Shown: positions 53,404 through 64,000 of the stretch, in pieces
Layout: every line of letters starts with the position of its first letter
Position numbering within the stretch: position 1 is the stretch's first letter
Assembly: GCA_025174535.1 (NCBI GenBank)
Contig: JALBUN010000048.1
Location: 1,116,001-1,180,000 of the forward strand
Source of the DNA: Cantharellus purpuraceus
Taxonomy: Eukaryota; Basidiomycota; Agaricomycetes; Cantharellales; Hydnaceae
DNA length: 64,000 bases
Direction: 5' to 3'
The notes under the pieces: generated by a model
Told to the model about the DNA's origin: nothing
The model's database searches: none
Seen by the model: only the letters and a program-made list of their open reading frames with translations
Translations under genes and position numbers: made by a program

Positions 53404-55967
53404 GACAAGTCCGATGGTCCGAATACCTATCTCAGTTCAATCTCATTATCCGTTTCCGTCCTGGTTGACTCGGAGCAAAGCCCGACGCTTTAACTAGACG
53501 ATGGGATGTCTACCCTAAAGAGGGGAATAGCGACTATGCCACTGTAAACCCACACAACTTTCGTCCTGTGTTCACTAACGAGCAGCTGGCATCGTCCCTA
53601 CAAGCATCCACCCTCATGACTCCCACCCTCCGAGCTGTCACCATTATGGACATTGACCAACTCCGCTCCAACATCCGCTCATCACTCCGATCTGATCCTG
53701 TTGCAGTTAAACACTTGGACAACCCTTCCGATCCGAAATGGTCACTTGACCCCAAAGGACACCTCCGACACAACAACCGGATATACGTCCCCGACGCCAA
53801 CGGCCTCCGACTCCGAGTTTTGCAGTATTATCATGATCACCCAATCTCCAGCCATTTCAGGCAAAATCGCACACAAGGATTAATCCGACGAGACTATGTA
53901 TGGCCAAAAATGCAAGAATACATTCAACACTACTGTAACTCCTGCACCACGTGTATGCGCTCAAAATCGCAAAGGCACAAACCCTATGGAACGCTTAAGC
54001 AACTTCCGGTCCTGGAGCAACCATGGAACTCCATCTCCATGGATTTCATAGAGAAGCTCCCCCCATCGCTCGGATATGATACCATACTCGTGATTGTCAA
54101 CAGGTTCACCAAACAGTCACTATTCATTCCGACACATGACACCATCACCTCCGCCTCGCTAGCTAAATTGTTTGTTCTCCACATATTCTCTAAACACGGA
54201 GTCCCATCACATGTCACGTCCGATCAGGGCTCGGAGTTCGTGTCCTCCTTCTTCCGCACATTAGGAAGGGCTCCCGACATGAAGCTTCATTTCACCTCTG
54301 GATACCACCCTGAAGGAGACAGACAAACAGAATGAATGAATCAGTCCCTGGAACAATACCTCCGAATCTATTGTAACTATCAACAAGACAACTGGGCTGA
54401 CCTACTTCCAATAGCAGAGTTTGCCTACAACAACGCGCCGAACGCGACTACTGGCGTCTCTCCGTTCTTTGCTAATAAAGGCTACCATCCGAACATCTCC
54501 GTCCACCCTGAGAAAGAACTTGCCTCCACCAAAGCCCGCCAATTCGTAACCGACCTCAATCAACTACACCAACATCTCCAAGAAACCATCTCTGATGCCC
54601 AGAAACAATATCAAGTTCGCAGACCGACGCCACATTCCAGCTCCAGACCTGCAAATTGGAGACAAAGTATTCATTAAGGCCGAACACTTCCGGACCACCC
54701 ATCCATCAAAGAAACTCTCCAAGAAATACTTAGGTCCTTATGAGGTCATTGCCCACGCAGGCAGCAGGTCCTTCACCCTCCACCTCCCAGACCACTTCTG
54801 AGCAGTTCATCTGGTTTTCCATATATCAATGCTCGAACCCGCTACTACGAACAAGATCTCCGGTCGCACGCAACCCCCACCTCCCCTGATCATCATCGAA
54901 GGAGACAATGAATATGAGATCTCTGAGATCCTGGACTCGAAGATCAACCGTCAATACAAGTGCAAGCTCCAGTACTTAGTCAAATGGGCTGGATATGAAG
55001 GCACTGATGAAGAATCCTCATGGATCTCCGCATCCGAACTCAATCATGCATCCGAATCTGTCTCCGACTTTCACTCCACTTATCCAGACAAACCTGGCCC
55101 CCTTAAATCTTTAAGTTCAATTACTAATGCTAAGTCTATTATTTCGCATCATCATTTTATTACAAGTCAAGGGAAATCACATGCCTGCCCAAAAAGCTCC
55201 AAAGGAATCACTCCGCCTCATTTTTCTCCGCTCCAAAATTTATAATCATTTTCATTTTTATTTTATACATCGTGTTTCCTTTTTCCCTTCCCCTTATCTA
55301 CCTCAGGCTCCATCTCCAATGCCGTCTCTGACTCATCATCACTCTCTACATCCGACACCCAATCTTTCTCATCCCCCATGTCCAAATCCTCGTCCAACAG
55401 GGCCATGAACTTCCGCAACTGACGTAACTCAGCTGTCCGACAACCCTCCAGAACCTCCTTCCATTTCATCGTCTTCACCAAGTCCACTAGCAACCCCTCC
55501 ATCCACCGGAGGTGCTCTGACTGCAGGTTAACCAGCTGGATAAGCTGGCCCACGGTACTATTGGGTGCAGAGATGTGCCCCGCACCTGCACCGGTTGTTG
55601 CCCCTTCCGATCCAACACCGCTACCCCCAGCTGCCACAGCACCTGTCTCCATCCGCCGCTTTTTGGTCGGACAACCTTCTGATTCTTTCTCTGCCCCTCC
55701 TTGTACCACTAGTCAGGGCTTGACGCTCCAACTCCAGGGATCGAACTTTCCATTGATCCTACACCCTCCTTTCCGACCCCAACAATGATCGCAGGACTGA
55801 AGTCGGCGAGTTGGGCCGGTAGGCCACACGCACTCCACACCCGCATCACGACATAAGTCGCAAGTTACGCCGGGTCCGCCAAATGGCTCCGTTGGAGCCA
55901 GAGCCTTGGGTGGTCCGCCCCTTCTCGCTGCAGCCTCCAAGCGTTCCCTCTCCTCCTCCTTGTCCTG
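53404..55967 (-). repeat. Right arm of the 2.56-kb inverted repeat
   Basis: Partner of 46262-48825 (see that entry). The arm ends where D has a 37-bp triplication that B lacks. Confidence 0.85.
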
Positions 55968-56952
55968 CTGCCTCCAAATGTTCCCTCTCCTCCTCCTTGT
56001 CCTGCTGCCTCCAAATGTTCCCTCTCCTCCTCCTTGTCCTGCTGTTCCGCTGCTGCCTTCTCCATCTCGCGCTTGCGAAGCTGGATCGCCGACCTAGTGA
56101 CATGCAGCTCCTTCTTACGGGTCGCCAAAAGATGACTCTCCGCCTTACACCATATGACCCTCTGATCCACCTCCCGCTTCTCCGTATCAGCACTTGGGTA
56201 CGCCTTCAATGAAAAGACCGCGACGTCAAGGTTCTTCTTGGTGGTAGCGGCATAGAGCTCCGCTCTTTTACAAGCCTCGACCGCGGCTACCCAAGCAATC
56301 TCCTCGTAACGATTTGAAGTTGGATCCGGCTCCGCATCCGTCCTGACGTCCACACCCGCCTTGGGCTCCACATTTGCATCGAGCTCCATATTGGCACACT
56401 CAGACTTCCTGGGTGGCTGGTTCCCCCTGCCCTGGTCACCTCCTCCTCTACCTCCATGGCGGCCTCTAGCTTGTGTGCCTGCTCCTCCACTTCCTTCAGT
56501 CTTGTGGCCTCCATCGCGGCCACAAGTTCCTTTACCCTGCGAGCTCTCTCGGCCTTTACCTCCTCTTTCCTTCTCCGTTCCGTCTTCACCGCCTCTTTCC
56601 GCCTCTGCTCTTCCTCCTCCTTCCGTCTCCATTCCACCTCCTCCTCCTCCTTCCGTCCCCATTCCACCTCCTCCTCCTCCTTCCATCTCCACTCCGCTGC
56701 CTCCTCCTCCTTCCGTCTCCATTCTGCTTCCTCCTCCTCTTTCCGTCTTCGTTCTGCTTCCTCCTCCTCTTTCCATCTCCGTTCTGCTTCCTCCTCCTCT
56801 TTCCGTCTCCGTTCCACTTCCTCCTCCTCTTTCCGTTTCCGTTCTGCTTCCTCCTCCTCTTTCCGTTTCCGCTCCTCCTCCTCTTCCTTCCGTTGGGCCA
56901 AGAGCAACTGCTCAAGCTCGGCCACGCTCATGCTTGCCAAAGGGTTTGACAT
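55263..56952 (-). pseudogene. Opposite-strand accessory gene, copy D
   Basis: Start MSNPLASMSVAELEQLLLAQ (56952), TATA box at 56982-56991. The coiled coil KRKEEEEAERKRKEEEEVER is open for about 180 residues to VTRAGGTSHPGSLSVPIW, where a deletion removes part of the acidic middle and shifts frame. The tail 55709-55263 is intact (TKKRRMETGAVAAGGS, VGQLIQLVNLQSEHLRWMEG, KGKGKRKHDV). The Cys pair CDLCRDAGVEC / CDHCWGRKGGC is kept. A 37-bp triplication lies at about 55933-56043. Confidence 0.72.
55933..56043 (-). repeat. Three tandem 37-bp units in the accessory gene of D
   Basis: Unit CCTCCAAATGTTCCCTCTCC plus 17 nt, three times; B has one. The second and third units are identical. The 74 extra bases shift the frame of the Gln/Glu helix. 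Confidence 0.85.
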
Positions 56953-57093
56953 TGTTGAGGATAAGACCTCAATCATGCCCCTCCTTTTATATGTCTCCAG
57001 ACCCCCAGCATAACTCCGACCGTACCCAATCGTCTCACCTATTCAATCCATGGACATGAGGCCTCAGGGGCTCGGCCTTAAATGGAGAGATAC

Positions 57094-57608
57094 TGTTATG
57101 ACTATATTCATTAACGTCCAGATCCCCGTCCGATCCACTCAGATCCCCGCGCATATGAAATCTATACTCCATTTGGAAACCACCGTCTCCATCTACCTGT
57201 CCGATTGTCACTGCTGATTCCGCCCATCTGTCTCCAGTTCCGATTGATGCATCAGCATCACCATAGGAACCCGGACATCCGTCCCCGTCGGACTCAGACA
57301 TGCTCATGTAAGGCCGTCGGCCTCGGAGACCCATCACCGGAGTAATTATTATTAGATTTCAAAATATGTATTTAAGTTGCCTGACTGGGGACTTCATTCC
57401 CCAGTTCAAATATTGAATCATGCCTAGTTCCTAAGTCCGATCCTAACTCTCTAAGTCGTACTCCGTCTCCAAAATCTTGGACACCAGTATTAGTGAGGGC
57501 GCAGCATATAAGCTGAAGCCAAGTCCATTCCGACCCCCATGATGTGCTCCGACTCTGACCCAACCTCCGACCCAATCTCCAACCCCCAATCGGACCTAGT
57601 GCATAACA
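57094..57608 (+). repeat. Chromovirus LTR at the right inversion breakpoint
   Basis: TGTTATGACTATATTC...GTGCATAACA. Left neighbour is the purine tract of D; right neighbour is CTCCT inside the T LTR, which would be the target duplication of B. Contains CAGTTCAAATAT at 57402-57413. Expected hybrid of a D LTR and the B 3' LTR. Confidence 0.85.
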
Positions 57609-58467
57609 CTCCTGATCAGTGTTAATGCAGTGATCAGAACCTGTGATTGGCTTGGAATATTCTACCCCTTTCTTCCACCTTCCACAACCTTCCAGTAGTT
57701 TCCATCTATTAATAGGTAGAATATTCCAGAAGCATTATTCAGCCCCTGTAAATACAATATATAAGGAGGCCATTCTGCCTCTGAAATAGTAACATATCCA
57801 ACCTATTCTACCCATCTTCTGCACACCAGTGTGACTAGAGTGACATACAGTGTCATCCTCTATATCTCAGTAACTGTTGATTACCAGTTAAAGGATCTTT
57901 TACAGTTGTGTAACTGTACTTGATTGCACTTCAAGTAGTGATATTCCTGCTTTGGGCGTGAGTGTAGTATCTGCCTCACGTGACTACGAATCTACAGGGT
58001 GAGATTGTCTGTCAATAGTCCTGCCATTAGTGCTCTTGGTTAAGTTACTAGTGTGTACTGCCTTTGCAGAGCATTAGAAGCTTGAACTCATGTGAAGCAG
58101 TTGCTAGACTACTTCACACATTGCTGTTACCCGCTTCAGAGTGCCACTGGTTGGACGGTTGGATTCATCCACCTACTTCCTTTAGCCTCTAAGTGCATTC
58201 CCCTCTTTTTGGAATATCTGGACCCCTAAGCGTCCGTGAACTCTAGACTCTGGAAGTCTTATTCATTTCTTGCTGCTAAGAAATGTATTACTTTTCTGCG
58301 TATAGTCTGCATTGACCAATACAAAGGATTGTAACCAAAGTACAAATGTTAAATCGTTTCTGGAGTTGTGCTGCAGCAGGGTTTGATATTCTTCTTAGCT
58401 GTTCATTCACGGAATTGTGGTGATTTAGAGTTTGCCCTAACACCATAATTTTGCTGGTTCCAAAACA
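57609..58467 (+). mobile_element. T LTR, right-hand 0.86 kb (copy 2)
   Basis: Matches T copy 1 from CTCCTGATCAGTGTTA onward (31888-32743) and ends TTCCAAAACA. The left part is missing because element B had inserted at CTCCT. The right flank AGTTC is chromovirus integrase sequence. Confidence 0.8.
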
Positions 58468-58750
58468 AGTTCCATGGTTGCTCTGGAACCAGAAGTTGCT
58501 TAAGTGTTTTGTAGGGTTTGTGCCTTTGCAATTTTGAGCGCATACTCGTGGTACAAGAGTTACAGTAGTGTTGAATGTACTCTCGCATTTTTGGCCACAC
58601 ATAGTCTCATCCGATTAACCCTTGTGTGTGATTTTGCCCAAAATGGCCAGAGATCAGGTGGTCATGATAATACTGCAAAACTTGGAGTCAGAGACCATGG
58701 GCGTCAGGGACGTATATCCAGTTGTTGTGTCGGAGGTGTCCTTTGGGGTG
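58468..58750 (-). pseudogene. Integrase fragment of a fourth chromovirus copy
   Basis: Minus-strand fragment matching integrase of B near 48200-48480 (NNW-IYVPDAHGL..., MREYIQHYCNSCTTSMRSKL, LKQLLVPEQPWN). It is bounded by the T LTR on one side and by RT of element E on the other, both abrupt. The second Cys of the CX2C pair is Ser here (CTTS). Confidence 0.75.
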
Positions 58751-59093
58751 GTTCCATGAAAGTGTGCAGGTTTGGAGGAAGTCCAGCATCTTTGATTGTA
58801 ATACCGTTAAGTGATCTGAGGTCAATCACGTTTCGCAGTCTGCCATCACTTTTAGGCACACAAAACATGGATGATTGATATGAACCTTGGCTTGGCTCGA
58901 AAACTCTGATGTTAAGCTTTGTTTGAATGATCTGGACAACATTGTCAACCAGTGCTGGGGGTATAGGGATTTGTCAATCTGTCCAAGGGACATGCTCAAT
59001 AACTGGGATAATATAATCCGAGAAATAATCCTGTTGAAGGGTTCTGCATTCTTCTTCAATAAAAGCTAGGACTTCCTGATTATTAGCAAATGC
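58751..59093 (-). pseudogene. Element E: RT N-terminal fragment
   Basis: Second gypsy family. Minus-strand reading: NNQEVLAFIEEECRTLQQDY, FSDYIIPVIEHVPWTD-stop-QIP, PPALVDNVVQIIQTKLNIRV, FEPSQGSYQSSMFCVPKSDG, RLRNVIDLRSLNGITIKDAG. One TGA. The rest of pol is gone: the sequence jumps to chromovirus DNA at about 58750. It continues the frame at 60528 if the T LTR is removed. Confidence 0.8.
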
Positions 59094-60527
59094 TGTTTTG
59101 GAACCCGCAAAATTATGGTGTTAGGGCAAACTCTAAATCACCACAATTCCGTGAATGAACAGCTAAGAAGAATATCAAACCCTGCTGCAGCACAACTCCA
59201 GAAACGATTTAACATTTGTACTTTGGTTACAATCCTTTGTATTGGTCAATGCAGACTATATGCAGAAAGGTAATACGTTTCTTAGCAGCAAGAAATGAAT
59301 AAGACTTCCAGAGTCTAGAGTTCACGGACGCTTAGGGGTCCAGATATTCCAAAAAGAGGGGAATGCACTTAGAGGCTAAAGGAAGTAGGTGGATGAATCC
59401 AACCGTCCAACCAGTGGCACTCAGAAGCGGGTAACAGCGATGTGTGAAGTAGTCTAGCAACTGCTTCACACGAGTTCAAGATTCTAATGCTCTGCAAAGG
59501 CAGTACACACTAGTTACTTAAACAAGAGCACTAATGGCAGGACTATCGACAGACAATCTCACCCTGTAGATTCGTAGTCACGTGAGGCAGATACTACACT
59601 CACGCCCAAAGCAGGAATATCACTACTTTGAGTGCAATCAAGTACAGTTACACAACTGTAAAAGATCCTTGAACTGGTAATCAACAGTTACTGAGATAGA
59701 GGATGACACTGTATGTCACTCTAGTCACACTGGTGTGCAGAAGATGGGTAGAATATGATGATATATGTTGTTCTTTCAGAGGCAGAATGGCCTCCTTATA
59801 TATTGTATTTACAGGGGCTGACTAATGGTTCTGGAATATTCTACCTATTAATAGATGAAAACTACTGGAAGGTTGTGGAAGGTGGAAGAAAGGGGTAGAA
59901 TATTCCAAGCCAATCACAGGATCTGATCACAGCACTAACACTGATCAGGAGCTGAATAATGGTTCTGGAAAGTTCTATCTAATAATAGAAGGAAACAGCT
60001 AGAATGTTATGGAAAGGGGTAGAATATTCCAAGGCAATCACCTGATTTGATCACCCATCAGCTGATCTGATCCCTGAGCTAGGCACTGATCAGGCAAAAA
60101 GAAGGGTGTCCACCCTGTTTTCTGCACTGGTTTGGACAGCCATGGATAGCCACATGTCATGTGATGATCTGCATGGAAAATAGTGCCCTGAGAGGCTGTG
60201 GTTGTTAAGTTACAGAATATTTATTGATCAGAGAGATCTGAGCTTGAATTGAGGCCAAATGCCTGGTCCAAAAGGGGAGAGGCGGCTGCGCGAAGGTTTG
60301 TGGGCGCCTATGGGTCCACAACTGTAGCACAGCAGAAATAAATGATTCTGGGCCGAGTTCTGCATGGAATATTCCCAGAAAAATATGGAAAAATAGAGAA
60401 TATTTGAATAAGTCCATTCCAGGTACAAGCATCAAATATATGCTGATATTTAGGAATGGAAAAGCAAAGAATAGCACATTGGTGCTGCATAAATGGAATT
60501 TGATAGGGAAAAGGTGATTCCCATACA
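59094..60527 (-). mobile_element. Complete solo T LTR (1434 bp) inside element E
   Basis: TGTATGGGAATCACC...TTCCAAAACA on the minus strand with the 5-bp duplication GCATT (plus-strand AATGC at 59089-59093 and 60528-60532). Removing it joins EEEKLFIMAF to ANNQEVLAFIEEE of the E pol frame. This copy defines the ends of the T family. The TATA-like segment is near 59800. Confidence 0.88.
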
Positions 60528-63500
60528 AATGCCATAATAAACAACTTCTCTTCTTCTGGCCATAAGAAACTTTCTGGATTAATTTTTAGAATATTAAGAC
60601 ATTCTTGGGTGAGTTTGGGAGTGGGGGTGAATTCTGGAGGATGAGGCAAAAGGGGAATAAGGGATAAAAGGGGATCTTCTGGGAATTTTCTTGTTACACA
60701 AGCTTCTTCTGGAAACGTAGCTGGAACGGGGCGAATTCTTTGATCAACTGGTTTGTATTGTTTTCTTGTGATGGCTGAGAAAATAGGAATAGGAAGGTTT
60801 TGAAGAGAATTAGATAGTGAATTTGGAATTAAAGAATGGTGAAATTGGGTATCGGGTGGTAGTTTAATGTCATTCCAGACAAAAGCAGTCGACTTGTCTA
60901 GGTGATGTCCTCCTCTGTCTCCACTTCTTCCAGTTGCTGTGCTGATCTGATCGTTATCTGTGCTAGAAGCGAATCTGGAGAGTGGTAATCTCAGCCAAAA
61001 AAAATGGTTCTGAAAGGTACCGAAAAAGTCTTCTGCATGCTTGGCTGGAATGATGCATGTTTCCCATATCTTCCTATCATTAGGGTCCCGTTGACAGAGC
61101 CATGTCCCTGTCTCTCTTTCATCAATAGAAATGTGGTTTCGTCGCTGCCAAGGTCGACCTAATAACAGTGAGAACGGAACCTTTCCACCAACCCAAAGGT
61201 CTGTAAGGGTTACAAGATTGCCTGCTGTGAGAGTAACATTATGGCAATGTCCTTCCATTGGAGTTTCATGTTGACCAGCATCTCACATAGACATGAATGG
61301 AGTAGTGTTGATTGGAATATTGCATTGGATACATGTCCTCTTGTTGATAATGTCGAGTTCTGATCCACAATCGATAATAGTGTCAATGGTATACTTGTCA
61401 TCTAATGTCATCCTGATGGAGATGAGACGTGCGTCATGGGGGTGATATGATGCTGTCGTTCCCATGGAATGGACTTCTCCAATCTGGTTGGTCTGAGTGA
61501 CTCTAGTTAGCTGCAAATACTCCCGCATCCATTTGGCCATAAGTGGGGATGATCTGAGGGCTTCTGAAATAGTGATAGTAATGGGTGTATCGCATATCTT
61601 CTGGAAAAATTGATCTGTGTCGAAATCCTTGTGACACTGAGATTGAAGCTTGGCAGATGCTGGAATCATAGCAGAAGGAGGTCGTGGGAGAATCTTTGGA
61701 AGAGTTTTAGGTGTCTTGGGAAGCTTTGGTTTGATTGCTGATTTGACTGGTTTCGCAGATGTAGTAGGGGTAGTAGTTGGCGGTACTGATTTCCTAGATC
61801 TTGACTGTTTAGCTGATGTGCTAGGAGGAACATACTGTGATACATCTGAGTCATTGGTGTCTTCCATGATTTGATCATCATTGTTTGGATCGAAAGGTAA
61901 TGATGTCATATCGTAGGGAATAATGGTAGGTCCTGGAATCGCTGGTGCTTGTGCTGGATCTGGAATAGGAGCTGATTGTCAAACAGGTGGCGACACGTAA
62001 GGAGCTGGTGTCACAACGGGTGCTGGGGTTGAAAATGATGGTGGTATGACAGAAGACTGTGGCATAGGTGCTGGTGTAGGAGGTGGTGCCGGTGTAGTTG
62101 TCCTTGAAAGTTTAGGAGCTGTGGGTTTCTTTGGAACTGAGTTCTCCTTCTCATATTCTTCATTCCTATGAGACCTTTCCAATGGCGGTGGATATACTCC
62201 CTCAAATTTGACCTTCTTCAAATGTTCCGTACAGTGCTCATCTCTTGATCTTGCTGCTGGATAAACCTCCGACGCATATACATTCCCTAAGATATCCTGT
62301 TCACCATCATCATCAGACAAAATGCTGCTGTGGTTGTAACGTCTGAGTATGAGATTGGTTGCAGAAGTAGGTCGGTCTATGTTAACTTGGCTCTGGAAGG
62401 CAAGTTCCCAGTTGATTGCATTCAAGATCGTTTCTGTGCCATTTTGAAGGATATTAGTTCCATCAGATCATGCTATGCGTCCTTCAGATGTGCATATTAT
62501 GGTTCCTGCCTTAATCATTGTGTCAGCTTGTAGGCATTGCTTTGTTGAGTGTCCTTGTTCTCCACAAAAATAACATTCATACGGGCTACCATTAGACGTC
62601 TGGTTGGGACTCGAGCGAGTGGTGCTGGTTCTAGTGACACTGTCACTTGGACGTTTGGGGGGGATGGTAAGAATGCTGGCAGTACTGGGTGCTTTTGTGA
62701 CAATCTGAAAATATAGGGAGGCGTACGATGGGTCATTTAGATTCATTCTCTGGAGTTTGTTGATCAGGTCGGTGACTTCATCTGCATCCTTCTGGGTTGG
62801 TTCTGCTACCGTCTTTGATTTCTTCTGCACATCCTTGGTACGCTTGCCATGGGCTTTCTCCTTCGCTTTCCCCTTGGAAGTATACTTCGTCCTTCTGACA
62901 TCTTCATCAGTGCTGTCGCTGCTGTCATTGGAGTCATTGTCGTGGTTATCTGAGTCAGAATCATCAGAATCATCTTCTGAAGTGGAGGAGTCATCCGAGT
63001 CCTCATCATAGAAACATGAGATATCAAAGACATGCTCAGCTGCTGCAACAATAATATCGATGGGGAAAGGGGTGGAATGTGTAAGTCTGGGGTTCTCCTG
63101 AAGCATTCAATCATCAAGCTTCTTCTGTGTAGATCGAGGGATTCCCTTCCAGAAATACTTCTGGTACTCCTCAATCATAATCTTCTTGTTCTGATACAGC
63201 CATCCACCGATCTGAGTGAACTTCCGCTGGTACTTGTGGAAATCGGAGAGACTGTGAATACGATGGTTATGAGCTTTGGAAATGAACTTGACGAAGTCTT
63301 TCTCTTTGAAGCACTTCTCAGTCTTGACATGATCGAAGAGTTTCCGAAGGGTGTCAGCAAAAGGTTTCCATTCCTTTGCCATATACTCCTCTAGTCCTTC
63401 AATTGTCTCCCAAATGGATTTCTTGACATGATGAGTAATAAGTTCAAACCGATCATTACTGAGGTTGTAGGCCTGTGTGAGTGATTCAAACTCCTTGAGG

Positions 63501-63619
63501 AATTGATCGATTTCATCGTATTGCCCGGTAAAATATTTTGGTGCATTTCGAGAGCGAGGGATAGGAAAGTCGAGTTTGGAATGTGTGGAGGAAGGTATTG
63601 AGGTGTTAGGTTGAGCCAT
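60528..63619 (-). pseudogene. Element E gag-protease-pol N-terminus, one frame with TGA stops
   Basis: Ty3/gypsy gag-pol in a single frame from 63619. Gag: RSRNAPKYFTGQYDEIDQFL, YQRKFTQIGGWLYQNKK. After a TGA at 63107: PFPIDIIVAAAEHVFDIS, an Asp/Ser tract, basic KGKAKEKAHGKRTK, and zinc knuckle CYFCGEQGHSTKQC. TGA at 62468, 61979 and 61283 split the linker and protease (DTIIDCGSELDIINKRTC; the active-site DSG reads DCG). Then LTLTAGNLVTLTDLWVGGKV-type protease C-terminus with FSLLLGRPWQRRNHISID, and the pre-RT segment RKQYKPVDQRIRPVPATFPE and ESFLWPEEEKLF. No frameshift over 3.1 kb. Confidence 0.85.
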
Positions 63620-63781
63620 TGCAATGGATTCAAGGGGATGTGATGCTCATATGTTGTTGAAGGGAGATCAGATGTGTAGTTAGAGCATACTCAGAGGTTG
63701 GAATAGTTAGATATCTCCCAGCTGCCAGTCAACAATTCGTCCTGTATGGTCTTTGACGCGCCTCTCTGGGGCAGCCACTTA
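63620..63781 (-). other. Leader of element E with tRNA-type primer-binding site
   Basis: Between LTR and gag. TGGCTGCCCCAGAGAGG on the minus strand (63761-63777) begins 4 nt from the LTR end and has the TGG start expected for a site pairing with a tRNA 3' CCA end (tRNA end would read GGCAGCCA). Confidence 0.55.
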
Positions 63782-64000
63782 TGTCGGTTCGCTTATGGAA
63801 TAGATCCTATAAGCCTGCACTCAACGGTCCTAGCAAACAGACAGTGTGTAACGCAGTTGTTCAGCATGCCAAAGAATCAGGTCGAGGGATAGGGGTAGCA
63901 CTGAGTAACAGGAAAGTGTAATAGTGCTCTGTGATTGGATGAGGATGGGAGCAAAAAGGGACGGTCCAGATGGCTGATCGTGCTCTGTGACTGGATGACA
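63782..64000 (-). repeat. 5' LTR of element E (possibly continuing past window)
   Basis: Ends GAACCGACA on the minus strand next to the primer-binding site. The window's last bases read TGTCATCC on that strand, which would pair with the GACA end, so the LTR may be only 219 bp, but a longer LTR cannot be excluded. No second E LTR is in the window. Confidence 0.5.

Larger units (their letters stand above)
50856..55140 (+). pseudogene. pol of element D: protease to chromodomain
   Basis: Protease reads [12 protein letters not shown] (DSS). Unlike A, the segment RSTPLDLSMVPKEYHEF is open (CGA at 51531). RT is cut by a solo LTR at 52097-52634 and frameshifted by a 20-bp triplication (52682-52741), and again carries YLDN. 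RNase H keeps LETDTSDYALAAIL. The integrase half shares all lesions of inverted B (TGA at RPG-stop, at QTE-stop-MNQ and at DHF-stop-AVHL). The chromodomain is KCKLQYLVKWAGYEGTDEES. Confidence 0.88.
44507..57608. other. Inverted segment produced by LTR-LTR recombination
   Basis: Element D had inserted in reverse orientation into RNase H of B with target duplication GACAA. Recombination between the outer LTR of D and the oppositely oriented 3' LTR of B inverted everything between. Predicted result: reversed LTR, B 3' half inverted, GACAA duplication as TTGTC (48821-48825), LTR, D in forward orientation, LTR. This is exactly the order seen. The breakpoints lie somewhere inside 44507-45045 and 57094-57608. 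Confidence 0.8.

Noticed and set aside
63782..64000. Calling the E LTR exactly 219 bp because the window ends in TGTC (minus strand)
   Set aside because: The match of TGTC/GACA at the very edge may be chance; no second LTR is present to confirm the length.

Overview
The window is nuclear DNA of a mushroom-type basidiomycete (Agaricomycete). The genes are densely packed, carry many 45-75 nt introns and some micro-exons, and encode typical basidiomycete families. The right half holds decayed Ty3/gypsy retrotransposons whose premature stops are mostly TGA, as expected from C-to-T decay of CGA codons. I could not name the species.

Region 1 (1-31,310) is ordinary host DNA with sixteen protein genes on both strands: a Zn2Cys6 transcription factor (cut by the left edge), a small P-loop kinase-like protein, a long acidic hypothetical protein, the ribosome-biogenesis factor BFR2/AATF, a UPF0662/DUF2408 protein, tropomyosin, methionine-R-sulfoxide reductase, dihydroxyacetone kinase, cytochrome c heme lyase, a protein with two copies of an unfamiliar Cys4 motif, a KAR9/GAS2-domain protein, TRAPPC12, TIM44, a stand-alone double dihydroneopterin aldolase and an MFS hexose transporter. 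They form no obvious cluster: they are housekeeping functions of nucleolus, actin and microtubule cytoskeleton, mitochondrion and membrane traffic.

Region 2 (31,311-58,467) is a nest of one chromovirus family (Ty3/gypsy with chromodomain; LTR about 515-540 bp, TGTTATG...GTAACA). An old copy B received element A (33,026-41,599, target duplication GACTC), a 566-bp MITE-like element, and element D (target duplication GACAA). The LTR of D then recombined with the 3' LTR of B and inverted the DNA between them, which explains why one GACAA duplication now reads TTGTC. Two solo LTRs hit D later. The family has a gag with a zinc knuckle, a -1 frameshift site at the gag stop, protease, reverse transcriptase, RNase H, integrase and chromodomain. 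Downstream of pol, on the opposite strand, lies a separate gene with its own TATA box. It encodes a Glu/Lys/Arg coiled coil and two CX2CX6C zinc-cluster halves, and it is present in all three copies. The primer-binding site is a 12-nt complement of a segment of the LTR about 31 nt downstream of a TATA-like box, which points to Tf1-like self-priming.

Region 3 (58,468-64,000) is a second Ty3/gypsy family (element E, minus strand) with a conventional tRNA-type primer-binding site. Its gag-pol frame has no frameshifts and four TGA stops. A solo 1.43-kb LTR of another family (also at 31,311 and 57,609) is inserted in it with target duplication GCATT. All retroelement copies in the window look inactive.
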